The translations under genes were made by a program, and so were the position numbers. The notes under the pieces were generated by a model. That model was given only the letters and a program-made list of their open reading frames with translations, did not search any database and was not told the DNA's origin. Positions 1 through 7,182 of a stretch of DNA of 64,000 nucleotides are shown in pieces; within the stretch, counting starts at the first letter, position 1, and the number at the start of each line of letters is the position of its first letter. The stretch spans positions 248,001 to 312,000 of the forward strand of contig NZ_CP022436.1 in the NCBI RefSeq assembly GCF_002224285.1, given 5' to 3'. Source of the stretch: Arthrobacter sp. YN (GTDB lineage Bacteria; Actinomycetota; Actinomycetes; Actinomycetales; Micrococcaceae).

Positions 1-15
1 CGTCGTTTTTTCTTA

Positions 16-81
16 CCCAAGTAGGTGACAGCAAACGTCGCAATGAGCGCTCATTGCGACGTTTGCTGCTACTTAGTTGGG
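16..81. repeat. Palindromic element, family A, copy 1
   Basis: A perfect palindrome with 19-bp arms and no loop spans 30-67 (left arm AGCAAACGTCGCAATGAGC), inside a longer imperfect inverted repeat running from CCCAA at 16 to TTGGG at 81. The same element recurs at 27831-27887 and 39160-39225. It abuts the 3' end of the leftward phosphate transporter gene, so it probably works as a terminator or REP-like element. The gene on its left lies outside the window. Confidence 0.9.
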
Positions 82-82
82 T

Positions 83-1099
83 TTACAGGTCCGCGAGGGG
101 CGAGAACGCCAGCTCCAGGATGAAGGCAGCTGCGGCTGTGACCAGTGGCGTGGCCACCCAGAACAGCAGGATCCTCCGCACCAGGCGCCTGTTGACGGTG
201 TGGAAGCGCTGATTGACCCCCGCACCCAGCACGGACGCCGTCAGCGTATGGGTGGTGGAGAGCGGCAGGTGGAAGGCGATGGCTCCGATGAACAGCATCA
301 CGGAGGTCAGTGTTTGCGACACGAAGCCTCGCAGCGGATCCACCCTGATGAGCTTGTGGCCAAGAGTGTGGGAGATCCGCCAGCCGCCGAACATGGTGCC
401 CGCAGTAAGCATGATGGCTGTGACCAACAGGATCCAGAGCGGCACATCATTGCCGCCGGACAATCCCGCAGCCACCATGGCCAGCAGAATGACCGCAGCT
501 GTGCGCTGGCCGTCCTGGAGCCCGTGGCCGAACGCGACGGCGGCGGCGGAGACGGCCTGCGCCCGGCGGAACCGCCGGTTGACCACGTTCGGCTGCGTAT
601 AGCGGGCAGCCCACGTCACCGGCCATACCAGCAGGTACGCCGCCACGAACGCGATGACAGGCGACAAGACCAACGGCAGCGCCACTTGGGTGAGCAGGAC
701 GTTGTCCATGCCGCCTACCGCGTTGCCGCCCACCAGGACGCTTGCTGCACCTGCACCAATCAGGCCGCCCACCAGTGAGTTGGTGGAAGACAGCGGGATG
801 CCGCGCCACCACGCGTACACTCCCCACAGGATGGCTGCAGTGAGGGCCGAGGCGAGGATGGTCAGGCCGCTGGTGCCACTCGGCAGCGTGATCCAGGACT
901 GGGTGAAGGCAAGGATGAAAGTGCCGCTGAGCATGGCACCCACAAAGTTGAAGATGGCGGCCAGGAGCACCGCAATTGAGGGAGTGAGTGCGCGGGTCCG
1001 AGTGGAAAGCGCGACGGCGTTGGAGACGTCGCGGAAGCCGTTCAGGAATGCGAAACCGGAAGCCAGGCCAACTACCAGGACCAGGATGGCGATGGTCAC
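83..1099 (-). CDS. pit: Inorganic phosphate transporter, PiT family
   Basis: A 338-aa integral membrane protein of about ten hydrophobic segments. The N-terminal half carries the family signature as GFRDVSNAVALSTRTRAL (near residues 21-38), and the second, inverted half ends with the matching LPLSTTHTLTASVLGAG. PiT proteins import phosphate, often as a metal-phosphate complex, coupled to protons or sodium. The start is a GTG one base after the stop of the upstream DUF47 gene, so the two are translationally coupled. This is a compact bacterial PiT. Family assignment is firm; ion coupling is not readable from sequence. Confidence 0.93.
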   Translation of the reverse strand: MTIAILVLVVGLASGFAFLNGFRDVSNAVALSTRTRALTPSIAVLLAAIFNFVGAMLSGTFILAFTQSWITLPSGTSGLTILASALTAAILWGVYAWWRGIPLSSTNSLVGGLIGAGAASVLVGGNAVGGMDNVLLTQVALPLVLSPVIAFVAAYLLVWPVTWAARYTQPNVVNRRFRRAQAVSAAAVAFGHGLQDGQRTAAVILLAMVAAGLSGGNDVPLWILLVTAIMLTAGTMFGGWRISHTLGHKLIRVDPLRGFVSQTLTSVMLFIGAIAFHLPLSTTHTLTASVLGAGVNQRFHTVNRRLVRRILLFWVATPLVTAAAAFILELAFSPLADL

Positions 1100-1100
1100 G

Positions 1101-1718
1101 TCATGATTCCTTGACGATGATGCTGCCTACCTGGGTGGCGACCTTCCGCATGTCCTTGGTAACTTCCACCAACTGGTTGGCGATGTCCCGGTGCCGCGCG
1201 TATTGCGTGGATTTCATGTCCTTGAGCATCTCGGCCACCCAGATCCGGTGGGTCCGTTCTGCGCGCTTGGCCAGCCGGAGGATCTCGATCCAGTAGTCCT
1301 CAAGCTCGTCCAGGTCTTCGAGTTTCCGCATGGCGTCCACGGTGAGCTCGGCCTGCCGGCTGATGATCTCCAGTTGGTCGGCTGCCCGTTTGGGAAGTCG
1401 GTCCAGCTTGTAGATGGCTACCAGGTCACCGGCGGCGTCGAGTTTCTCCATGGCCTCGGTGAGGTGGCGGGACAGCGTGTACATGTCCTCGCGGGGGAGC
1501 GGGTTCACAAAGCTGGTGCGCATGTGGGTCAGCAGGGCGAAGTGCAGGTCCAACGACTTGGACTCGTGCTCGTGAAGTTCTTCGGCGAGGCGCTCGTGCT
1601 CGCTGGCGGGGGCTCCAAGAATCTCGGAGAGCGTCCCGGTGCCGGCCACGATCACACTGGCCATCTGCGCGAGGAGGACGAGCCCGGCAGGTTCCTGGGG
1701 GAAAAGGCGCAGCTTCAT
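1101..1718 (-). CDS. DUF47 family PhoU-like protein
   Basis: A 205-aa helical cytoplasmic protein of the DUF47 (PhoU-like) family, which typically sits directly upstream of PiT transporters and is thought to modulate them. I chose the ATG at 1718 (MKLRLFPQEPAG) because that is the conserved N-terminus; an upstream extension to 1847 is in frame but looks non-coding. Charged heptad-rich helices run through the middle. It ends one base before the PiT start, forming a two-gene leftward operon. Its exact activity is unknown. Confidence 0.88.
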   Translation of the reverse strand: MKLRLFPQEPAGLVLLAQMASVIVAGTGTLSEILGAPASEHERLAEELHEHESKSLDLHFALLTHMRTSFVNPLPREDMYTLSRHLTEAMEKLDAAGDLVAIYKLDRLPKRAADQLEIISRQAELTVDAMRKLEDLDELEDYWIEILRLAKRAERTHRIWVAEMLKDMKSTQYARHRDIANQLVEVTKDMRKVATQVGSIIVKES

Positions 1719-1912
1719 ATCGCTTTCCGGGCTGGGGACGGATGGGCGTGGGCGGCTTGACTTGACGCAGCCCATTTCGGTCCCAACTTTACCGGTCCGT
1801 TGAGTGCTCCAGTGAAGGGCAGGGGCGTGGAGGGAAGAAGTCCCCATCGCAACGCCTCCGTCACTGTGAAAGACTGGGCAAGCTCCGGATTAATCCACTC
1901 AATGGGGGAACT

Positions 1913-2641
1913 GTGCGTCTCAATAATGTTGTTAAAATCACCAGCCTCGCGGCAGCTGGAATGCTCACGCTCAGTGCCTGCGGCACCACCACGGCGGGCT
2001 CGACGACGGGTGGTGCCGAATCGTCGTCGTCCTCGTCTTCTTCTTCGTCCGCTTCGGCGTCAACGCCGGCGTCGCCGTCCGCTGCCTCTTCCGAAGGAGC
2101 CGGGACCTCGTCCGGTGCTTACACCGTGGCGGCCTGGGCGCTCCCCATTTCAGATGCAGGTGACAAGCTCGGCACTCTCAAGGGCGATAGCTTCAGTGTG
2201 GACATCTACCAGGTGGCCACCGACGTGGCGTCCAAGGACAGTATTTTGGTGGAAAGTAAAAGCAGGGAGAGCCTGCTGAAGAAGGGCGCTCCGATCGTTT
2301 ACGTGAACTATGTGGTCACCAACACCACTGCAGCCGACATTTCCCTGGGCCACTCGCTGATCACTCCTTCGGCGAAGTACGCGGACTGGAAGTACTTGGG
2401 CGGCATGGCGTCGGACTCCAGCAGCGACGGCTACAAGAAGTACGGGCTCAGCAGCACCGGCACCAAGCTCAAGGAAGAGGCCCCGTTCGTGCTGAAGCCG
2501 GGTGAATCTTTCAACATTGCGGAGAACTTCGCCTACACCGCTGGCAAGGAAGCTGAAATCTCAGCGACCATGACCCCGCGGCTGCGGATGGAAAGCTGGA
2601 TCACGACAAGAAGCAAACAGCGAAAACCACTGTCACGCTGA
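1913..2641 (+). CDS. Secreted lipoprotein, frameshifted near its C-terminus
   Basis: GTG start behind a GGGGGAA motif. It has a lipoprotein signal peptide with lipobox LSAC (Cys at residue 23), then a Ser-rich linker (about residues 37-65) containing an unbroken run of ten serines, then a globular domain resembling DUF4352-type extracellular proteins (YVNYVVTNTT, KPGESFNIAENFAY). The last 20 or so codons read as an unlikely basic tail. Inserting one base near 2576-2582 restores a plausible ending (AADGKLDHDKKQTAKTTV) that stops at 2646. I infer a lost base, biological or from sequencing. Function unknown; probably a membrane-anchored envelope protein. Confidence 0.8.
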   Translation: MRLNNVVKITSLAAAGMLTLSACGTTTAGSTTGGAESSSSSSSSSSASASTPASPSAASSEGAGTSSGAYTVAAWALPISDAGDKLGTLKGDSFSVDIYQVATDVASKDSILVESKSRESLLKKGAPIVYVNYVVTNTTAADISLGHSLITPSAKYADWKYLGGMASDSSSDGYKKYGLSSTGTKLKEEAPFVLKPGESFNIAENFAYTAGKEAEISATMTPRLRMESWITTRSKQRKPLSR

Positions 2642-2661
2642 AGTAGTTCACCGCCCGCGGC

Positions 2662-2693
2662 TGCCCGGGCCCGCCTCAGTGCTGGCCCGGGCA
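2662..2693 (+). terminator. Hairpin after the lipoprotein gene
   Basis: Perfect 10-bp stem TGCCCGGGCC / GGCCCGGGCA with a 12-nt loop, 16 bases past the restored stop of the lipoprotein gene. There is no T tract, so intrinsic termination is only probable. Confidence 0.5.
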
Positions 2694-2880
2694 ATCTGCG
2701 TACAGGCATAAAAATGGTGCCGAACCGGATACGCCTCTCGGCGGTAGGCCGCTCGAAGCGGCTATAAGTTGAAGCCCGGGGGTTTCGCGGTTCGACACCA
2801 GTTTTAGTTTTCACCGTCCGGCGGGCTAAGTCAACATTGACAGTCCGGGCCGACGTGGGTACGTTTCGCCCTCTTGCTGG

Positions 2881-3539
2881 CTAGTCCAGCTCGCCCAGAC
2901 GCCATGCATTGGCGGCGTGCTCAAGGTCCTCGGCCGTTTTGACGAGCTGGTGCGAGTTGCGGGTCAGCTTGCTCGCGTGGCTTTCATTGCTGTGCTCTGC
3001 GCCGTCGGCAAGAGTCGCTTGGCCGAGTGCCACCACGCGGCAGAAAGCAGCAGAACGTTCCAGCGCGACGTCGAACTCGCCGTCGAAAGCGCCGGACAAA
3101 ATGGCGTCAGCCATGGTCTTCATTTCATCGGCTCCGGGCGGCTCCGCAGCGCCAGCCACCACGTTGGAAACCTGCGCGGTATCGCGTCCGGCCCGGAAGT
3201 AGACGGAGATCTTCTCGGGTTCTGGATGGTGGCGGCGCGGAGGGCGTAGAGCCGCCACAGCGCGCCGGGAAGGCTGCGGGCGGGGCTTTCTGCCCACATC
3301 TCGGCGATGGCTTCCAAGCCCTGCTCGTCGGCCAGTTTCACCAAGCGGCGGGTGACTTTGGGGTCGTCGCTGTCGCGGCCACGCCTGACCAAGGCCTGCG
3401 CAGCAAGGTGGGCGGCCTCGGAAACCCGCGCGGGGTCTGCCCCGCCGGCGAACGGTTCAAAATCGATCGGAGCAAAAGGCTTGGGCTTGTGGTGCCTGTT
3501 TGCTCCGCCGTACGCGCGTGGTCCTGGCTGTTCGCTCAT
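2881..3539 (-). pseudogene. Conserved hypothetical protein split by a frameshift
   Basis: Two overlapping reading frames make up one protein. The N-terminal part starts at ATG 3539 (MSEQPGPRAYGG) and reads through RLYALRAATIQNP. The C-terminal part continues in another frame as EKISVYFRAGRDTAQVSNVV and ends GELD at 2881. The frames join at 3214-3219, where AAC-CC-GAG needs one extra base. The restored protein would be about 219 aa, helical and cytoplasmic, with no domain I recognise. Both halves keep coding character, so this is either a recent mutation or a sequencing error. No signal peptide is visible. Confidence 0.75.
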
Positions 3540-3778
3540 GAGTTCACCGTACTCCTGTGCTCTGGTGGGGTCGAGTAACGGTTGCCGGGGCTGCGCCGTT
3601 GCCGGGGGTGTGCCTTCACCACCTGCTTTGGCGCCGTCCCGGGCCTGACACGCCGCTGCCGCCGCGCGCCGCCGTCGAACGTTCGCCCAAAGAAGGTGAC
3701 GACGGCGCACGTCACCTTGAGTTCCTCGTCTGCCGTGACGTTGGGGTACAGTATTCATGGCTGTTTCTACAGCTGGAG

Positions 3779-3851
3779 GGGCCTTTAGCTCAGTTGGTAG
3801 AGCATCGGACTTTTAATCCGTGGGTCGTGGGTTCGATCCCCACAGGGCCCA
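3779..3851 (+). tRNA. tRNA-Lys (anticodon TTT)
   Basis: Full cloverleaf: acceptor GGGCCTT pairs with AGGGCCC, D arm GCTC..GAGC, anticodon loop CTTTTAA (anticodon TTT) on stem CGGA/TCCG, T arm GTGGG..CCCAC with TTCGATC. Discriminator A is followed by genomic CC but not CCA. It is followed by a strong terminator. Confidence 0.97.
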
Positions 3852-3860
3852 CCCTCCAAG

Positions 3861-3901
3861 ACAGGCCGGAGACCTTGAGTCTCCGGCCTGTTTTTATTTT
3901 T
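3861..3901 (+). terminator. Rho-independent terminator of tRNA-Lys
   Basis: Perfect 13-bp stem ACAGGCCGGAGAC / GTCTCCGGCCTGT with a 5-nt loop and a T-rich tail (3891-3901), ten bases past the tRNA. Confidence 0.93.
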
Positions 3902-3977
3902 CCGGTCACGTCCCACACTCTGATTCCATCGGTTATGCTATTCGATGGATTAACTATTCACGTGAGGGGGGCTCGGC

Positions 3978-4994
3978 GTGGGGATCTTTGATACGGCGGT
4001 GGAGATTGCGTTCGACGATGGCGCCGCCGACGCTCTGATCAGCGCTGCTGATTCCGCGGATCAGATTCTGCGCTCCGAAGGTAGCTTCCTGGGTGTCGCC
4101 GCGGGTTATGCAATGGAGGACTTCAAGGGCGGCTATGCGACCCTGTTCGCCAACGCTTTGGCCGTCCCGGCCGATGACCGGGGCCGGCTTGCCTGGCAGC
4201 AACGCGCCGATGTCCGTGAACAACACTTTCAGACTTTCCAGAGCGTGGCGAGCGATCCGATGCCCGCGGAAGGGCCGGTCGCTGCTCCGACGATTTCAGC
4301 GGTGTTCTCGGCGAGGACCCGGGCCCGGTTCGCCGGCGGATCGGGGGTGGGCACAACCAGCTCGGCTGATCCTGGAAAGCTGCGCGAATTTGTGTCACAA
4401 TCCCGCGCCTTCCGGATAAAGACCAGCCGCATACTCGCCGGACTGTTCTGCGCGGCCCTTGCACTGAGCGCCTGCACGCCCACCATGGAGAACCCTATGA
4501 CCGGCTCAAGCAATCCCAGCGATCCCGCAACTGTCAAAGCCCAGGTAGAAGAACTCAAGCAAGCCCTCGCGGACCTCCACGCCCTCAAAGTCGAAACCCA
4601 AAAGGCCATCGGACCCCAGAAATGGGTCGATAAGGGCACTCGAAACATGGATTGCAGAACATTCGACGGGCAAGGCGGCGTGAACTACAGCATCCTGACC
4701 CAAACGCCTGACCCCGTGGACCTGGAAGCATCAGTAAGCGTGGTCAGAGCGTTCTGGGAATCCAAGGGCTTCACCACCCGTACCGAAACCAACCCAAGGG
4801 AACCGGGCCTCATCCGCCTCTACGCCAACGAGAACGGCGGACACCTTTTGTCCTACTTCGCAAACATCAAAGGCTCCGGCCTGGAGATGAACAGCGCCTG
4901 CGTCGCCGGAGACCAGACCGCAATCTACAAGGAGCTGTATCCCGAAATTTACGGGACCCCTTCTAGCCCCGGCTCCTCTCCGTCTGCTAATTAG
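3978..4994 (+). CDS. Chimeric ORF: WXG100-like N-terminal fragment fused to an LppA-like lipoprotein
   Basis: 338 aa. Residues 1 to about 135 have no signal peptide and resemble the N-terminal helical targeting region of actinobacterial type VII polymorphic toxins (AMEDFKGGYATLFANAL, DDRGRLAWQQRADV; a second helical piece DPGKLREFVSQSR). From about residue 139 a normal lipoprotein begins: basic n-region, hydrophobic core, lipobox LSAC, then the same mature domain as the next two genes. An internal GTG at 4392 could start the lipoprotein alone. I infer that a toxin gene was deleted so that its 5' end fused in frame to a following lipoprotein, perhaps an immunity protein. The LppA-family resemblance (mycobacterial LppA/LppB) is from memory. 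Confidence 0.7.
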   Translation: MGIFDTAVEIAFDDGAADALISAADSADQILRSEGSFLGVAAGYAMEDFKGGYATLFANALAVPADDRGRLAWQQRADVREQHFQTFQSVASDPMPAEGPVAAPTISAVFSARTRARFAGGSGVGTTSSADPGKLREFVSQSRAFRIKTSRILAGLFCAALALSACTPTMENPMTGSSNPSDPATVKAQVEELKQALADLHALKVETQKAIGPQKWVDKGTRNMDCRTFDGQGGVNYSILTQTPDPVDLEASVSVVRAFWESKGFTTRTETNPREPGLIRLYANENGGHLLSYFANIKGSGLEMNSACVAGDQTAIYKELYPEIYGTPSSPGSSPSAN

Positions 4995-6300
4995 GCTGTC
5001 TGGTGCGCCAAAGGAGCTGCCTATGTCGCCTCGTGCTGGCTTGTGGCCTGTGGAACGGCTTCAGTAAGAGTGAACCGCATGCCCTTTGAACCCAAAGCCC
5101 GGCTCGCGGGCCGCCGCCTACTCGCCACGTTGGTCGGCGCGGCCCTTGCACTGAGCGCCTGCACACCCACCACGGAGAACCCCATGACCGGCTCAAGCAA
5201 TCCCAGCGATCCCGCCACTGTCAAAGCACAGGTAGAAGAACTAAAACAAGCCCTGAAGGATCTCCACGCCTTCAAAACCGAAACCCAAAAAGCCATCGGA
5301 CCCCAGAAATGGGTCGATAAAGGCACCCGAAACAGCGCATGCAATGCAGGTGATGGAAGGGAGGGCGTGAACTACAGCGTCATGAGCCAAACCATGGAAA
5401 CCCTCGACTTGGAAGCTTCAACGGACGTGGTCAAAACGTTCTGGGAATCGAAGGGCTTTACCACCCGCGTCGAAACCAACCCGTTGGACCCTGGCCTCAT
5501 CCGCCTCTACGCCAATCAGAACGGCGGAAACCTCATATCCTTCACCGCGAATGTCAAAGGCTCCGGCCTGGAAATGGATACTGTCTGCATCGCCGGAGAC
5601 CAGACCGCAATCTACAAGGAGCTGTATCCCGAAATTTACGGGACCCCTTCTAGCCCCAGCTCCTCTCCGTCTGCGAAGTAAGCAGTTCGGTGCGCCAAAG
5701 GAACTGCCTATGTCGCGTCGTGCTGGCTTGGGGCCTGTGGAACGGTTTCAGGAAGAGTGAACCACATGCCCTTTGAACCCAAAGCCCGGCTCGCGGGCCG
5801 CCGCCTACTCGCCACGTTGGTCGGCGCGGCCCTTGCACTGAGCGCCTGCACGCCGACCACTACGGAGAATCCCATGAACGGCTCAAGCAATCCCAGCGAC
5901 CCCGCAACCGTCAAAGCCCAGGTAGAAGAACTAAAACAAGCCCTCATGGATCTCCGCGCCTTCAAAAACGAAACCCAAAACACCGTCGGGTCCCAGAAGT
6001 GGGCGGATAAAAGCCTCCGAAACATGGACTGCAGCACCCCTAAGGGAGAAGAGGGCGTGAACTACAGCGTCATGAGTCAGACCCTTGAAACCCTCGACAT
6101 GGAATCGTCGGTCAACGTTGTCAAGACGTTTTGGGAATCCAAGGGCTTCACCACCCGCGTCGAATCAAGCCCAAAGGACCCAGGAAACATCCGTCTCTAT
6201 GCCAATGAGAACGGCGGACATCTCGTATCCTTCACCGCTACCACTAAAGGCTTCAGCCTAGAGATGAACAGCGCCTGCGTCGCTGGGAATCAGCACGAAA
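4461..6300 (+). repeat. Tandem 687-bp gene duplication, three copies
   Basis: The landmark GCACTGAGCG at the lipobox occurs at 4461, 5148 and 5835, an exact 687-bp period both times. The intergenic stretch (GGTGCGCCAAAGGA.CTGCC) is duplicated as well, so whole gene-plus-leader units were copied. Copies 2 and 3 share the N-terminal region almost base for base, and all three diverge in the middle of the mature domain. Confidence 0.92.
5079..5681 (+). CDS. LppA-like lipoprotein, tandem copy 2
   Basis: 200 aa from ATG 5079 (MPFEPKARLAGRRLLATLVG). Twin-arginine-like basic start, hydrophobic core, lipobox LSAC, so it should be lipid-anchored outside the membrane. The mature part has a helical stretch (DPATVKAQVEELKQAL), a conserved Trp (QKWVDKG), a YSVMSQT strand, and two separated cysteines that could pair. 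The C-tail is Ser/Pro-rich. It is nearly identical to copy 1 in the ELYPEIYGTPSS ending. In the mycobacterial LppA family the function is unsettled. Next to a WXG100-like fragment, an immunity or envelope role is an inference. Confidence 0.85.
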   Translation: MPFEPKARLAGRRLLATLVGAALALSACTPTTENPMTGSSNPSDPATVKAQVEELKQALKDLHAFKTETQKAIGPQKWVDKGTRNSACNAGDGREGVNYSVMSQTMETLDLEASTDVVKTFWESKGFTTRVETNPLDPGLIRLYANQNGGNLISFTANVKGSGLEMDTVCIAGDQTAIYKELYPEIYGTPSSPSSSPSAK

Positions 6301-6359
6301 TCTACGAGGAATTGGACAGGCAGGAAGCGAGTGCCAGTCCCTCACCGAGTGCCAAGTAG
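5766..6359 (+). CDS. LppA-like lipoprotein, tandem copy 3
   Basis: 197 aa. ATG 5766 is preferred over GTG 5757 because AGGAAGA (5750-5756) is then properly spaced. The signal peptide is the same as copy 2 up to the lipobox LSAC, followed by CTPTTTENP with one extra Thr. The mature domain keeps KWADKS, YSVMSQT, FWESKGFTTRVE and the cysteine pair, but the C-terminus diverges (ELDRQEASASPSPSAK). It is the most diverged of the three at its 3' end, as expected for an older copy or relaxed selection. Confidence 0.85.
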   Translation: MPFEPKARLAGRRLLATLVGAALALSACTPTTTENPMNGSSNPSDPATVKAQVEELKQALMDLRAFKNETQNTVGSQKWADKSLRNMDCSTPKGEEGVNYSVMSQTLETLDMESSVNVVKTFWESKGFTTRVESSPKDPGNIRLYANENGGHLVSFTATTKGFSLEMNSACVAGNQHEIYEELDRQEASASPSPSAK

Positions 6360-6426
6360 AGCTGAAGAGCGCCGGCCCCTTGTTGACTCTGGGCCGGTGC
6401 ACAGCAATCACTGCGCGTAGGTGGGT

Positions 6427-7047
6427 CTAGCCATCCAAGGTCGGAGTGAGCAGCCGCTTCGCGACGATAGCCGCGTGGGGACGCACTCCAGGGTCGACGC
6501 GCGAGTGCGTACCGACAATGCTGAAACCGGCTTCCTGCAACAGTCCCGACATCTCCTCCACAGACCAGAAATAGGCGGACGTCACTGCATGCGGGAACTG
6601 TTCACCCGCCGGGCCATCGAAGAAGCCGAGCAGGAGGCTCCCGCCGGGAGTGAGGCAGCGAGCAAACTCTTCCAGAACACGGCTGATTTCAGCAGGGGAG
6701 ATGTGGATCAGGGAGTACCAAGCGAGGATTCCCGCCAATGAGTGATCCGGGGTGGGCAGCCGTTCAAGTGACCCGACAGAGAACTGAGCATCCGGGCAGA
6801 ATTGCTTGGCTGTCTCAATAAACTCCGGTACCAAGTCCACGCCTTGGACGTCCACCCCGTCGGAGTGCAGGAAGGCTGTCCATTGCCCAGGCCCACAGCC
6901 GGCGTCGATAACCTTCCCGGGCAATCCCCGGGCCCACGACAACACCAGCTCCCTATCGACCGGATGCGTGCTGCTAATGGACCCGAACAGCGAGGTGTAC
7001 TCGGCTGCACGGGCTGAATAGGCGGCTCTCACAACTCCGGACGTCAT
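6427..7047 (-). CDS. Class I SAM-dependent methyltransferase
   Basis: 206 aa from ATG 7047. Motif I VIDAGCGPGQW binds S-adenosylmethionine, followed by VQGVDLVPEF (motif II acidic loop), SVGSLERLPTPDHSLAGILA (motif III/IV) and a C-terminal substrate region. It fits the Methyltransf_11/25 group; the substrate cannot be told. The open frame continues 5' to 8316, but that part is antisense to the arabinofuranosidase and is discarded. It is transcribed away from the GH51 gene, with a shared divergent region between 7048 and 7182. Confidence 0.87.
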   Translation of the reverse strand: MTSGVVRAAYSARAAEYTSLFGSISSTHPVDRELVLSWARGLPGKVIDAGCGPGQWTAFLHSDGVDVQGVDLVPEFIETAKQFCPDAQFSVGSLERLPTPDHSLAGILAWYSLIHISPAEISRVLEEFARCLTPGGSLLLGFFDGPAGEQFPHAVTSAYFWSVEEMSGLLQEAGFSIVGTHSRVDPGVRPHAAIVAKRLLTPTLDG

Positions 7048-7124
7048 GGAACTCAGCCTAGGAGCCGGAACGCCCGGCAAGAAATCTCTTGACTCCCGCT
7101 CCCACACCACGCCAGCATGGTTTC

Positions 7125-7136
7125 TATAACGTTGTA
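7125..7136. promoter_or_regulatory. Candidate LacI-family operator upstream of GH51 gene
   Basis: TATAACGTTGTA is an imperfect dyad centred on the AACGTT core typical of LacI-family sites, 47 bp before the TTG start of the arabinofuranosidase. Binding protein not identified. Confidence 0.4.
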
Positions 7137-7182
7137 AATCGGCAAGCAGAACAAGTAGAACCAGCAGACAAGGACCCACCCT

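Noticed and set aside
77..1106. Plus-strand open frames opposite the PiT gene
   Set aside because: They are antisense to a clear PiT/DUF47 pair and have low-complexity, Gln/Arg-rich products.
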